A DNA stretch of 20,053 bases from Bacteroidota bacterium (lineage in GTDB: Bacteria > Bacteroidota > Bacteroidia > Flavobacteriales > Weeksellaceae), in NCBI GenBank assembly GCA_023386965.1, contig JAEWIR010000047.1, positions 1 to 20,053 of the forward strand, given 5' to 3'. The notes beneath the pieces were generated by a model that was not told the origin of the DNA, did no database searches, and saw nothing but the letters and a program-made list of their open reading frames with translations. The position numbers and the translations under genes were made by a program. Positions within the stretch are counted from its first letter, which is position 1; each line of letters opens with the position of its first letter. Below are positions 1 to 6,996 of the stretch, piece after piece.

Positions 1-516
1 AGAGGATAGAAGTTAGAAGCTAGAAGTTAGATGGGAGAGGTTAGATATCAGATTAGGCGAAAGAAATCTGTGCAGCTTACAGCCTATTGCTTACAGCTTA
101 CAGCTTGCAGCTGATGGCTGACTGCTGATAGCTGACTGCTGATGGCTGACTGCTGGCTGCAGACTGCTGACACCAGTATAGTTAGAAGTTAGAAGTTAAA
201 TGGGAGAGGTTAGGTATCAGATTAGGCGAAAGAAATCTGTACTGCTTACAGCTTACAGCCTACAGCTGATGGCTGATGGCTGACCACAGTATAGTTAGAA
301 GTTAGATGGGAGAGGTTAGATATCAGATTAGGCGAAAGAAATCTGTGCACCTTACAGCCTACAGCTGACTGCTGATAGCTGACCGCTTACCCCGTATAGT
401 TAGAAGTTAGAAGACAGAGGTTAGATATGAGAATAGGCGAAATAAATCTGTACTGCTTATTGCTTACAGCTTACTGCCAAAAGCTGATGGCTGACTGCTG
501 ACTGCTGACAAGCATA
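1..516. repeat. Composite 7-bp (heptad) repeat array, four higher-order copies
   Basis: Non-coding DNA organised in 7-bp words. Each higher-order copy has a left block of words starting AGA (for example AGAAGTT, AGAGGTT, AGATATC, AGATTAG), two conserved words GCGAAAG and AAATCTG, a 4-nt joint (TGCA or TACT), then a right block of words starting GC (GCTTACA, GCCTACA, GCTGATG, GCTGACT). Copies B, C and D are introduced by GTATAGTT. Copies span about 1-175, 176-288, 289-393 and 394-516. The right blocks hold 14 words (75-172), 6 (244-285), 6 (350-391) and 8 (455-510), with no slip of register. Several words contain TAG, TAA or TGA, and a 7-bp period rotates them through all frames, so the array cannot be translated on the plus strand. 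The left edge may be cut by the window start. Function unknown. Confidence 0.93.
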
Positions 517-534
517 GCGCAGAAACCAATCACC

Positions 535-560
535 AAAAAACCACTCCTTGTGCGGAGTGG
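535..560 (-). terminator. Intrinsic terminator of the carboxylase gene
   Basis: On the minus strand a 7-bp stem (CCACTCC / GGAGTGG, plus positions 541-547 and 554-560) with a 6-nt loop is followed by a run of six T (plus A535-540). It lies 23 bp past the stop codon of the minus-strand carboxylase gene and separates that gene from the repeat array. Confidence 0.85.
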
Positions 561-583
561 CTCGATTAGTTTGTAACAGTATA

Positions 584-2212
584 TTATACCTGAATAACGC
601 CTAAGTTGAATTTCTCAGTAATGGGCGCGTGATCGGCTGCCTCAATACCCATTGAAATCCACTTGCGTGTCTCGGTAGGATCAATGATGGCATCTGTCCA
701 AAGTCTGGCTGCGGCATAAGTAGGTTCTGTCTGCTTCTTATATCGCTTTGAGATGGTATCCAGAATCTCCTGATGTTCCTCCTCCGTTATCTCTTTACCC
801 TGCTTTTTAAGTGTCGATTCCTGGATTTGGGCCAATACTTTAGCTGCCTGTGATCCACCCATCACCGCCAGGTCTGCCCATGGCCATGCCACAATCAGTC
901 TGGGGTCATATGCTTTGCCACACATTGCATAATTTCCCGCTCCATAGGAATTTCCTGTGATTACTGTGAACTTGGGAACTACAGAATTGGCAACGGCATT
1001 AACCATCTTGGCACCGTCTTTAATTATTCCCCCATGCTCAGATTTGGATCCTACCATAAATCCTGTTACGTCCTGAAGGAAAATTAACGGAATCTTACGC
1101 TGGTTACAGTTTGCGATAAAACGCGTAGCTTTATCTGCAGAATCTGAATAGATAACTCCACCAAACTGCATTTCACCTTTGCCGCTCTTAACCAGTTTAC
1201 GTTGGTTAGCCACGATTCCTACGCTCCAGCCATCTACTCTTGCTGTTGCACAGATGATGGTTTTACCATAATCAGGTTTATATTCTTCAAATTCAGAATT
1301 GTCCACCAGACACTTTATAATATCAGCAGTGTCATACTGATCCGTTCTGGAAACAGGCATAATTCCGAAAATATTCTCAATTTTCTCCTTGGGAGGAGCA
1401 CTGTCAATTCGGTTGAATCCTGCTTTTTCATAAGATCCAACAGATTTCATAATACTTTTAATACGGTTTAGCGCATCCGCATCATCCTTAGCTTTATAAT
1501 CGGTCACACCTGAAATTTCGCAGTGGGTTGTTGCACCGCCAAGTGTCTCATTGTCTATATTTTCGCCAATTGCCGCCTTTACAAGATAGCTGCCGGCAAG
1601 AAATATAGAGCCGCTTTTGTCTACTATCATGGCCTCATCACTCATAATCGGCAGATAAGCACCACCCGCAACACAGCTTCCCATCACTGCCGAAATTTGG
1701 ATGATTCCCATAGCGCTCATCTTAGCATTGTTCCGGAAAATACGCCCGAAATGCTCCTTATCCGGAAATATTTCATCCTGCATGGGCAAATAAACTCCTG
1801 CAGAATCAACAAGATAAATGATTGGTAAACGGTTTTCGATGGAGATTTCCTGAGCGCGTAAATTCTTCTTGGCCGTAATCGGGAACCAGGCACCAGCCTT
1901 TACAGAAGCATCATTGGCTACTACCAGACACTGTTTGCCGGAAACGTATCCCATAACCACAACTACGCCGCCACTGGGGCAGCCGCCGTGCTCTTCATAC
2001 ATTTCAAATCCTGCAAAGCCTCCAATCTCTATAGATTCTCTGTCTTTATCCAGAAGATAATCAATCCGCTCACGGGCAGTCATTTTACCCTCCTGTCTCA
2101 TTTTCTCCAGACGTTTTTCGCCACCTCCTTTCTTGATTTCAGAAAACTGACGGTTTATTTCGGAGAGTTTAAGTTTGTTTTGATCTTCGCGTTTATTAAA
2201 TTCTAAGTCCAT
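584..2212 (-). CDS. Acyl-CoA carboxylase carboxyltransferase (beta) subunit, probably 3-methylcrotonyl-CoA carboxylase
   Basis: Carboxyltransferase subunit of a biotin-dependent acyl-CoA carboxylase, which moves carboxyl from carboxybiotin to an acyl-CoA. The whole protein is the two-lobed crotonase-like fold. Visible signatures are the N-terminal KMTARERIDYLLD stretch, the glycine-rich SCVAGGAYLP and NSYGAGNYAM oxyanion-type loops in the two halves, and GGATTHCEISGVTDY in the middle. The last motif and the C-terminus ending FNLGVIQV resemble methylcrotonyl-CoA carboxylase beta (leucine breakdown) more than PccB or AccD. I chose the ATG at 2212 (542 aa) over the ATG at 2248: a near-consensus -7 box (TATCTTTA on the minus strand, 2230-2237) lies just upstream of it, and family similarity begins here. 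No biotin-carrying alpha subunit is adjacent, so its partner must be encoded elsewhere. Propionyl-CoA specificity cannot be excluded. Confidence 0.9.
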   Translation of the reverse strand: MDLEFNKREDQNKLKLSEINRQFSEIKKGGGEKRLEKMRQEGKMTARERIDYLLDKDRESIEIGGFAGFEMYEEHGGCPSGGVVVVMGYVSGKQCLVVANDASVKAGAWFPITAKKNLRAQEISIENRLPIIYLVDSAGVYLPMQDEIFPDKEHFGRIFRNNAKMSAMGIIQISAVMGSCVAGGAYLPIMSDEAMIVDKSGSIFLAGSYLVKAAIGENIDNETLGGATTHCEISGVTDYKAKDDADALNRIKSIMKSVGSYEKAGFNRIDSAPPKEKIENIFGIMPVSRTDQYDTADIIKCLVDNSEFEEYKPDYGKTIICATARVDGWSVGIVANQRKLVKSGKGEMQFGGVIYSDSADKATRFIANCNQRKIPLIFLQDVTGFMVGSKSEHGGIIKDGAKMVNAVANSVVPKFTVITGNSYGAGNYAMCGKAYDPRLIVAWPWADLAVMGGSQAAKVLAQIQESTLKKQGKEITEEEHQEILDTISKRYKKQTEPTYAAARLWTDAIIDPTETRKWISMGIEAADHAPITEKFNLGVIQV

Positions 2213-2443
2213 ATAAATTTTTCGGTGCCTAAAGATAACCATTTTCACCTAAAACTGTCCGGTATGCAGCGTTAGCAATAATGATCTGATGTTGAGTGAG
2301 ATATGTTAAAAATATTTAACATAATAGATTTAAATTAGTAACAATAATTGCACAATTTTTGCGTTTGAAATAATAACTGCAATCCTGCAAAGGGTACAGT
2401 TACAATCCCTAGTTTATTTTTTTAATAGTTTATTAATTGAGGA

Positions 2444-2469
2444 CCCCGGAAGTTTAATTACTTCCGGGG
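2444..2469. terminator. Strong GC-rich hairpin between TRIC-type gene and carboxylase gene
   Basis: A perfect 10-bp inverted repeat (CCCCGGAAGT / ACTTCCGGGG) with a 6-nt TTAATT loop. It lies 19 bp past the stop of the minus-strand TRIC-type gene and so may end the ddl-coaD-TRIC operon. However, the only adjacent T run (TTTT, 2470-2473) is on the plus strand, where no gene is seen upstream. On the minus strand the hairpin is followed by TCCTCAATT, which is not a U-tract. It may work as a rho-independent terminator in only one direction, or as an mRNA-stabilising 3' hairpin. Confidence 0.7.
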
Positions 2470-2488
2470 TTTTCAATGGAGATTCACA

Positions 2489-3127
2489 TTACATTTCACC
2501 GTCATTGGCGTGTGAATAAAATTTAGGCATCTGCCAGTGGTACTTTACCGCCAGCGTTCTGATCGCAACAATTAGCAGTATTGTAAGGATTTGAATATAA
2601 GTGAAGGACATGGAGGTGAAATGAAGCATAAGCAGAAAAGTGCCGCCGCCCACAATGCATGCAGTGGCATAGATTTCCTTTCGGAATATGAGCGGAATCC
2701 TGTTAAGCAAGGTGTCCCGGATTATTCCCCCGAAGCAACCTGTAATGGTGCCCAATGTCACGCATATTACAGGATGAAGTTCCGCATCCAGCCCTTTCTG
2801 AATACCAATTATAGTAAAAAGACCCAGGCCCAGACTGTCAAACAGGAAAAGGGTTACCTGAAATTTCTTGTCGAAGTATTTTACGACAAAAGCCAGGACA
2901 GCTGCCAGGAAAATGACAGAGCAGATAAAAATATCGTGCATCCAGAACACCGGTACGTCCAGCAGAAGGTCCCGAACCGTACCACCACCTACTGAAGTGA
3001 CGAAGGCGATTATAAGGACGCCGAAAGGATCAAACCTTCTCTGCATAGCCGCAAACGCGCCCGACATTGCAAATGCAATGGTTCCGATTATTTCAATGGC
3101 AAAGTTAAAGTTGTGGTGAATGTCCAA
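2489..3127 (-). CDS. TRIC / UPF0126 (YicG-like) family membrane protein
   Basis: Seven-helix inner-membrane protein of the trimeric intracellular cation channel / UPF0126 family (PF03458 twice). Known bacterial members are cation channels; some have also been called glycine transporters, so the substrate is not fixed by sequence. The two internal repeats are visible: the first carries SVGGGTVRDLLL and the second GCFGGIIRDTLLNRIP, each the family's glycine-rich break followed by Arg-Asp. The 212-aa length is normal. The start is a TTG at 3127. It is the only plausible initiator between the in-frame upstream stop (which is also the coaD stop) and the conserved FAIEIIGTIAFAMSG region. It lies 18 nt after coaD, so it is very probably the last gene of the ddl-coaD operon. 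A functional link to CoA or D-Ala-D-Ala synthesis is not evident. Confidence 0.88.
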   Translation of the reverse strand: MDIHHNFNFAIEIIGTIAFAMSGAFAAMQRRFDPFGVLIIAFVTSVGGGTVRDLLLDVPVFWMHDIFICSVIFLAAVLAFVVKYFDKKFQVTLFLFDSLGLGLFTIIGIQKGLDAELHPVICVTLGTITGCFGGIIRDTLLNRIPLIFRKEIYATACIVGGGTFLLMLHFTSMSFTYIQILTILLIVAIRTLAVKYHWQMPKFYSHANDGEM

Positions 3128-3145
3128 GGCTGTAACAGATATTAG

Positions 3146-3607
3146 TTAGATGCGTACAGCCGGCGGAACCAGGAGTTTATAATCGCCGCGAAAAGTAATG
3201 ATTTCCCTTACGATACTGCTGCTGATAAAGGATTTTCCGGAGGAAGTGAGGAGGAAGATTGTTTCAATCTTGCGGTCCCTTGTAAGTTCCCTGTTGGTCT
3301 GCGCAATAGCTTTTTCAAACTCAAAATCGGCAGGATTTCTAAGGCCGCGTAAGATGAAGCTTACGTTTTTGCTTTTGCAGTAATCAATGGTTAGACCTTC
3401 AAAATGATCAACTTCCACATTGGGAAATTCGCTGAATGTCCTTTTTATGAAATCCATTCTCTGCTCCAGCGAGAACATATATTTTTTTTGGGAGTTCTGA
3501 CCGATGGCGATAATGATTTTGTCAAACAGGGGAGCTGCACGCTCTACAATATCATAATGCCCCAAAGTTATAGGGTCGAACGAACCCGGAAATACTGCTG
3601 TTCTCAT
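3146..3607 (-). CDS. coaD: Phosphopantetheine adenylyltransferase
   Basis: Catalyses ATP + 4'-phosphopantetheine to dephospho-CoA + PPi, the penultimate step of CoA synthesis, in the cytoplasm. The nucleotidyltransferase signature is at the N-terminus (GSFDPITLGH, residues 8-17, containing the T-x-G-H motif). RGLRNPADFEFE is typical for CoaD, and ISSSIVRE near the C-terminus is the family's ISSTxxR motif with Ser replacing Thr. The reading frame is open further upstream into ddl, but the ATG at 3607 gives the canonical MRTAVFPGSFDP start and a normal length of 153 aa. This ATG follows the ddl stop codon by one base, which suggests translational coupling. Very safe assignment. Confidence 0.96.
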   Translation of the reverse strand: MRTAVFPGSFDPITLGHYDIVERAAPLFDKIIIAIGQNSQKKYMFSLEQRMDFIKRTFSEFPNVEVDHFEGLTIDYCKSKNVSFILRGLRNPADFEFEKAIAQTNRELTRDRKIETIFLLTSSGKSFISSSIVREIITFRGDYKLLVPPAVRI

Positions 3608-3608
3608 A

Positions 3609-4601
3609 TTAATTAAGTTTTTTATTGAGGGCTTTCTGCACTTCATTACCGCAGAGCTGCTGAATGGAGATTCCATAGATCTTTGCCTGCTGCGGCAGTA
3701 TGGAGGCCGGTGAAAATCCGGGGTTGGTATTCATTTCCAACATATAAGGTGTGCCGTCCATTATAATAAATTCGCTGCGTGAGAAACCACTCATACCTAA
3801 GGATTCATAGGCTTTTATGGCAATTTCTTCTACTTTCAGACGTGTTTCTGCATCCAGGCGCGCCGGCGTGATTTCTTCTGAGGCTCCTTCGTATTTAGCT
3901 TCATAATCAAAGAATTCCTTTTGAGGAACGATTTCGGTTATACCCAAAACAATTGTTTTCCCTTCGAAATCTACCACCCCCACAGACACCTCCATGCCAT
4001 CCAGGGCACTTTCAATCAGGATTTCATCATCCTGCTCAAAAGCCATTTCAAACGCCCGGTTAAAATCTGAAATATCTTTCACCTTGGAAATTCCCAGGGA
4101 GGAACCGCTTTGATTTGGTTTTACGAAACAGGGTAATCCCAGCTGCGCCGCAATGAAATCACTGTCAATTTTCTCGCCTTTTCTTAAATAGATACTTTTG
4201 GCAGAAGGAATTCCGTATTTACCCAGCACCGCCAGTGTGTCTTTTTTGTTGAAGGTAAGGGCACTCTGGTAAAAACTGCAGCCGGTATACCGCTGGCCTA
4301 TAATGTCCCAGTAGGCCTGAAGCTCACCGTTCTCGCCAGGTCTCCCGTGAATGATGTTGAAACAGACATCAAATTTCACTTTATAACCACTGTCCAGGTC
4401 CACGCTGAAGTCAGATTTATTAATTTCCACCTTCACATCGTGATCATCTACAAAATACCACTCATCTTTAAGGATCACTACCCTGTATACATTATAAAGT
4501 TCCCGGTCCAGCGACTCGTAAATAAGTTGCCCGCTTTTAAGGGAAACCACATATTCATCAGAATAACCGCCCATTACAACGGCCACATTTTTCTTGTCCA
4601 T
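3609..4601 (-). CDS. ddl: D-alanine--D-alanine ligase
   Basis: ATP-grasp enzyme joining two D-Ala for the peptidoglycan stem peptide. Domain order is the N-terminal Ddl domain (VVMGGYSDEYVVSLKSG, then HGRPGENG, where many homologues have HGxxGEDG), the ATP-grasp small domain with KPNQSGSSLGISKV, and the C-terminal domain with the metal-binding EMNTNPGFSPASILPQ. The omega loop contains FFDYEAKY; the Tyr there is typical of D-Ala-D-Ala rather than D-Ala-D-lactate ligases. At 330 aa it is normal length. It is the first gene of a minus-strand operon with coaD one base downstream, and it diverges from the PASTA gene. A TAAATTTG -7 box (4624-4631, minus strand) lies 22 nt before the ATG. Confidence 0.95.
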   Translation of the reverse strand: MDKKNVAVVMGGYSDEYVVSLKSGQLIYESLDRELYNVYRVVILKDEWYFVDDHDVKVEINKSDFSVDLDSGYKVKFDVCFNIIHGRPGENGELQAYWDIIGQRYTGCSFYQSALTFNKKDTLAVLGKYGIPSAKSIYLRKGEKIDSDFIAAQLGLPCFVKPNQSGSSLGISKVKDISDFNRAFEMAFEQDDEILIESALDGMEVSVGVVDFEGKTIVLGITEIVPQKEFFDYEAKYEGASEEITPARLDAETRLKVEEIAIKAYESLGMSGFSRSEFIIMDGTPYMLEMNTNPGFSPASILPQQAKIYGISIQQLCGNEVQKALNKKLN

Positions 4602-4623
4602 AATAAATCACACAGTGAGGAGG

Positions 4624-4631
4624 CAAATTTA
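4624..4631 (-). promoter_or_regulatory. -7 box of ddl operon
   Basis: TAAATTTG on the minus strand matches the Bacteroidetes sigma-A -7 consensus TAnnTTTG and lies 22 nt before the ddl ATG. No convincing -33 TTTG is seen at the expected distance. Confidence 0.55.
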
Positions 4632-4739
4632 CAGAAATTGTTTATTTATAATCCGACAGCAGGCTAATTTAGTGACCTATTGTGTAGTAAAGGTACGCAG
4701 GTGCAGCTGATTGCAGTAAAACATTCTAAAATTATTATT

Positions 4740-4747
4740 TATATTTG
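4740..4747 (+). promoter_or_regulatory. -7 box of PASTA-rluD unit
   Basis: TATATTTG fits TAnnTTTG and ends 23 nt before the ATG of the PASTA gene. A TTG at 4711-4713 could be a -33 element but the spacing (26 nt) is long. Confidence 0.55.
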
Positions 4748-4770
4748 CCGCTACATTTAAAGTAAAAACC

Positions 4771-5838
4771 ATGCTGAAATCACTTTTCCATTGGAAAGTT
4801 CTGGTAAACCTTGTGCTGGCCGCAGTAATCTTCACCGGCCTGGTATGGCTGACCTTTCGCTGGTTGGAGCTCCATACCAATCACGGTAAGGAAATACCGG
4901 TACCCAATGTGATGAACAAATCTGTTCATGAAGCTATCAAGATACTGGATGACCAGGGATTGGAATATAAGGTGGACAGCGGTACATTTGATCCGAAGTA
5001 CAAACCGTTTCAGGTACTTAATATGTTTCCCAAGCCGGGTTCCCGTGTGAAGAACGGCCGAATTATAGAAGTTCGTGTGAACCCACGTACATGGGGCAAA
5101 GTGACTATTCCTGATATTCTGGACCGTTACAAAGGTCTGGCATTCCGCCGTCTGGCACAGGTAGGTCTTAAGGTAGGTGATACTATATTTGAGCCAAGTA
5201 TACAGCGAGATGCCGTGATCCGCATGCTCCATAACGGTGTTGTAATTAAACCGGGCAGCCAGCTGCCGAGATTTTCCACAATTGACCTGGTTATCGGTGC
5301 AGGTCCCAAGAGAAATATTGCAATCCCTAACCTCGTGGGGCTTACAGTGGCTCAGGCCAAAGCCATTGTTGCCAATAATCTTTTTGAAATAGGTCTTGTT
5401 GAATACGAGGACGGTAAAGGTGATGATACTGATATTGTATATTATCAGGATCCTGCAGGTGGTGACCTTCGGGACCAGGGCATGCAGGTTGACCTTTGGG
5501 CTAGTAAAAAATCGCCTGCTGAAATGAGCGGAAAGATTTCCCAGCTCAATTCCATGTACAAGGTAAAGATTGATACTACGCTTCCGCCGGTAAGATATGA
5601 GGAAGTTCCTGTCTATCAGGAGCCTTCTTTTGAAGCCCCACGCAAGCAACCCGTGGAACAGAAACCTGTAACTCCAACTGCGCCCGTAAATACTCCTGCG
5701 GAGAACAACTCAAAAAAACCTTCCAATAACTCCGGGACTGCGGTACCTAAGACAGAGCCTGCCGGCGGAAAGCAACCCGCCACGAACCCTGCAACCAAGC
5801 CTGCCGAAAAGCCAAAAGTTAAGAAAGTGGTTGAGTAA
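4771..5838 (+). CDS. Membrane-anchored protein with three PASTA domains
   Basis: 355 aa. A short cytoplasmic N-terminus precedes one transmembrane helix (about residues 10-31), then three PASTA domains, roughly 41-104 (starts EIPVPNVMNKSV), 110-178 (TIPDILDRYKGL) and 181-246 (AIPNLVGLTVAQA). A Pro/Lys/Thr/Ala-rich, probably disordered tail runs from about 285 to the end. PASTA domains in other bacteria bind muropeptides or occur on PknB-type kinases and PBPs. Here no kinase, transpeptidase or other catalytic domain is present, so a scaffold or peptidoglycan-binding role outside the inner membrane is inferred only. Its position divergent from ddl fits a cell-wall role. rluD follows 48 bp downstream without a terminator, probably in the same transcript. 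Confidence 0.9.
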   Translation: MLKSLFHWKVLVNLVLAAVIFTGLVWLTFRWLELHTNHGKEIPVPNVMNKSVHEAIKILDDQGLEYKVDSGTFDPKYKPFQVLNMFPKPGSRVKNGRIIEVRVNPRTWGKVTIPDILDRYKGLAFRRLAQVGLKVGDTIFEPSIQRDAVIRMLHNGVVIKPGSQLPRFSTIDLVIGAGPKRNIAIPNLVGLTVAQAKAIVANNLFEIGLVEYEDGKGDDTDIVYYQDPAGGDLRDQGMQVDLWASKKSPAEMSGKISQLNSMYKVKIDTTLPPVRYEEVPVYQEPSFEAPRKQPVEQKPVTPTAPVNTPAENNSKKPSNNSGTAVPKTEPAGGKQPATNPATKPAEKPKVKKVVE

Positions 5839-5886
5839 TATTAATTACGGGGATTCAGCATTCTGCGAAGCCTGCATTAAACTTAT

Positions 5887-6945
5887 ATGTTAGAGGATAG
5901 CGAAGAATTATTTGAAGAGGACTTGCCGGAATCCGAAGCGGATAGCGGCGAAAACAGTGGGTTGTTTGAACATCTGAGCTTAAAGGTAGACAGAGGTCAG
6001 GAACCTTTGCGGATAGACAAGTACCTGCTTAATTACCGTCAGAATTCTTCTAGAAATAAGATTTCCCAAACCTGCCGGGCTGGCAATGTGGTTGTAAATG
6101 GCAGTGTGGTAAAGCAAAACTACAGGGTGAAACCCGGAGATGAAATCTCTGTACTGCTGGCGCGTCCGCCACGGGTAAATGTGGTTGTCCCGCAGGATAT
6201 TCCAATCAATATTATTTACGAAGATGACGACCTGGTTGTTGTGGATAAGGAAGCCGGTATGGTAGTTCATCCGGGCCACGGTAATTGGGACGGAACTCTG
6301 GTTAATGCACTTGCTTTCCACTTTGAAAAAAACGGCGTAAAATCAGATCTGGACCGCGTAGGTCTCGTTCACAGGATTGATAAAGATACCTCCGGCCTGC
6401 TGGTGGTGGCTAAGAACGAATATGCACTGAGCTTTCTGGCCAAACAGTTTTTCGATCGCATAACAAAAAGGCTGTACTGGGCATTTGTGTGGGGTAATAT
6501 GGAAAATGATGAAGGTACCATTACCGGGCATATAGGCAGGCATCCAAGGAACCGCATGCAGATGACGGTTTATGAAGACGGGAGCCAGGGCAAACATGCA
6601 GTTTCCCATTACAGGGTGCTGGAGAGGTTCCGGTACATGACCTGGATAGAATGCAAACTGGAAACAGGGCGTACCCATCAGATACGGGCACATTTCAAAC
6701 ACATTGGTCATACCCTGTTTAATGATGAACGTTACGAGGGTCACATCCCTTTGCGCGGCCAAAACCTGCCCAAATACCGGCAGTTTATCAATAATGTATT
6801 CGAAATCCTGCCGAGGCATGCACTTCACGCACATACTTTAGGCTTCATTCATCCCGTTTCAAAAAAGGAAATGTACTTTGAAAGTCCGATGCCAGCGGAT
6901 ATGGATGCCGCGGTAAAAAAATGGAGAAATTATTTAGAAAAATAA
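5887..6945 (+). CDS. RluA/RluD family 23S rRNA pseudouridine synthase
   Basis: Converts specific uridines in rRNA to pseudouridine. An acidic N-terminal extension (about 35 residues rich in E and D) is followed by an S4 RNA-binding domain (about 37-95, with INKYL-like RIDKYLLNYR). The catalytic domain then carries the motif HRIDKDTSG at residues 162-170; Asp165 is the expected catalytic nucleophile. VDKEAGMVVHPGHGN and ETGRTHQIRAHFKHIGH are the other RluA-family blocks. At 352 aa it is slightly longer than E. coli RluD because of the acidic N-terminus. Probably cotranscribed with the PASTA gene. Exact target uridines (RluD-like 1911/1915/1917) are likely but not provable here. Confidence 0.92.
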   Translation: MLEDSEELFEEDLPESEADSGENSGLFEHLSLKVDRGQEPLRIDKYLLNYRQNSSRNKISQTCRAGNVVVNGSVVKQNYRVKPGDEISVLLARPPRVNVVVPQDIPINIIYEDDDLVVVDKEAGMVVHPGHGNWDGTLVNALAFHFEKNGVKSDLDRVGLVHRIDKDTSGLLVVAKNEYALSFLAKQFFDRITKRLYWAFVWGNMENDEGTITGHIGRHPRNRMQMTVYEDGSQGKHAVSHYRVLERFRYMTWIECKLETGRTHQIRAHFKHIGHTLFNDERYEGHIPLRGQNLPKYRQFINNVFEILPRHALHAHTLGFIHPVSKKEMYFESPMPADMDAAVKKWRNYLEK

Positions 6946-6965
6946 AAATATCCCAATAAATTTTC

Positions 6966-6973
6966 TATATTTG
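6966..6973 (+). promoter_or_regulatory. -7 box of porP/sprF-like gene
   Basis: TATATTTG (TAnnTTTG consensus) lies 23 nt before the ATG at 6997, the same box and spacing as at the PASTA gene. There is no clear -33 element. Confidence 0.5.
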
Positions 6974-6996
6974 TTCAACTGAAATCTTGATTTGTT

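Noticed and set aside
1..516. Possible CRISPR array
   Set aside because: The repeated units are internally periodic (7 bp) with no constant 25-40 bp repeat separated by unique spacers, and no cas genes are present.
1..516. Possible coding repeat protein in the array
   Set aside because: The 7-bp period throws TAG, TAA or TGA into all plus frames, and the AGAAGTT and GCTTACA words give TAA on the minus strand as well.
2591..2995. 134-aa plus-strand open frame opposite the TRIC-type gene
   Set aside because: The opposite strand encodes the conserved transmembrane repeats; this frame is hydrophilic low-information sequence.
4780..5649. 289-aa minus-strand open frame opposite the PASTA gene
   Set aside because: It is antisense to a clear membrane/PASTA protein, shows no recognisable domain or start context, and is rich in Cys, His and Tyr, as shadow frames are.
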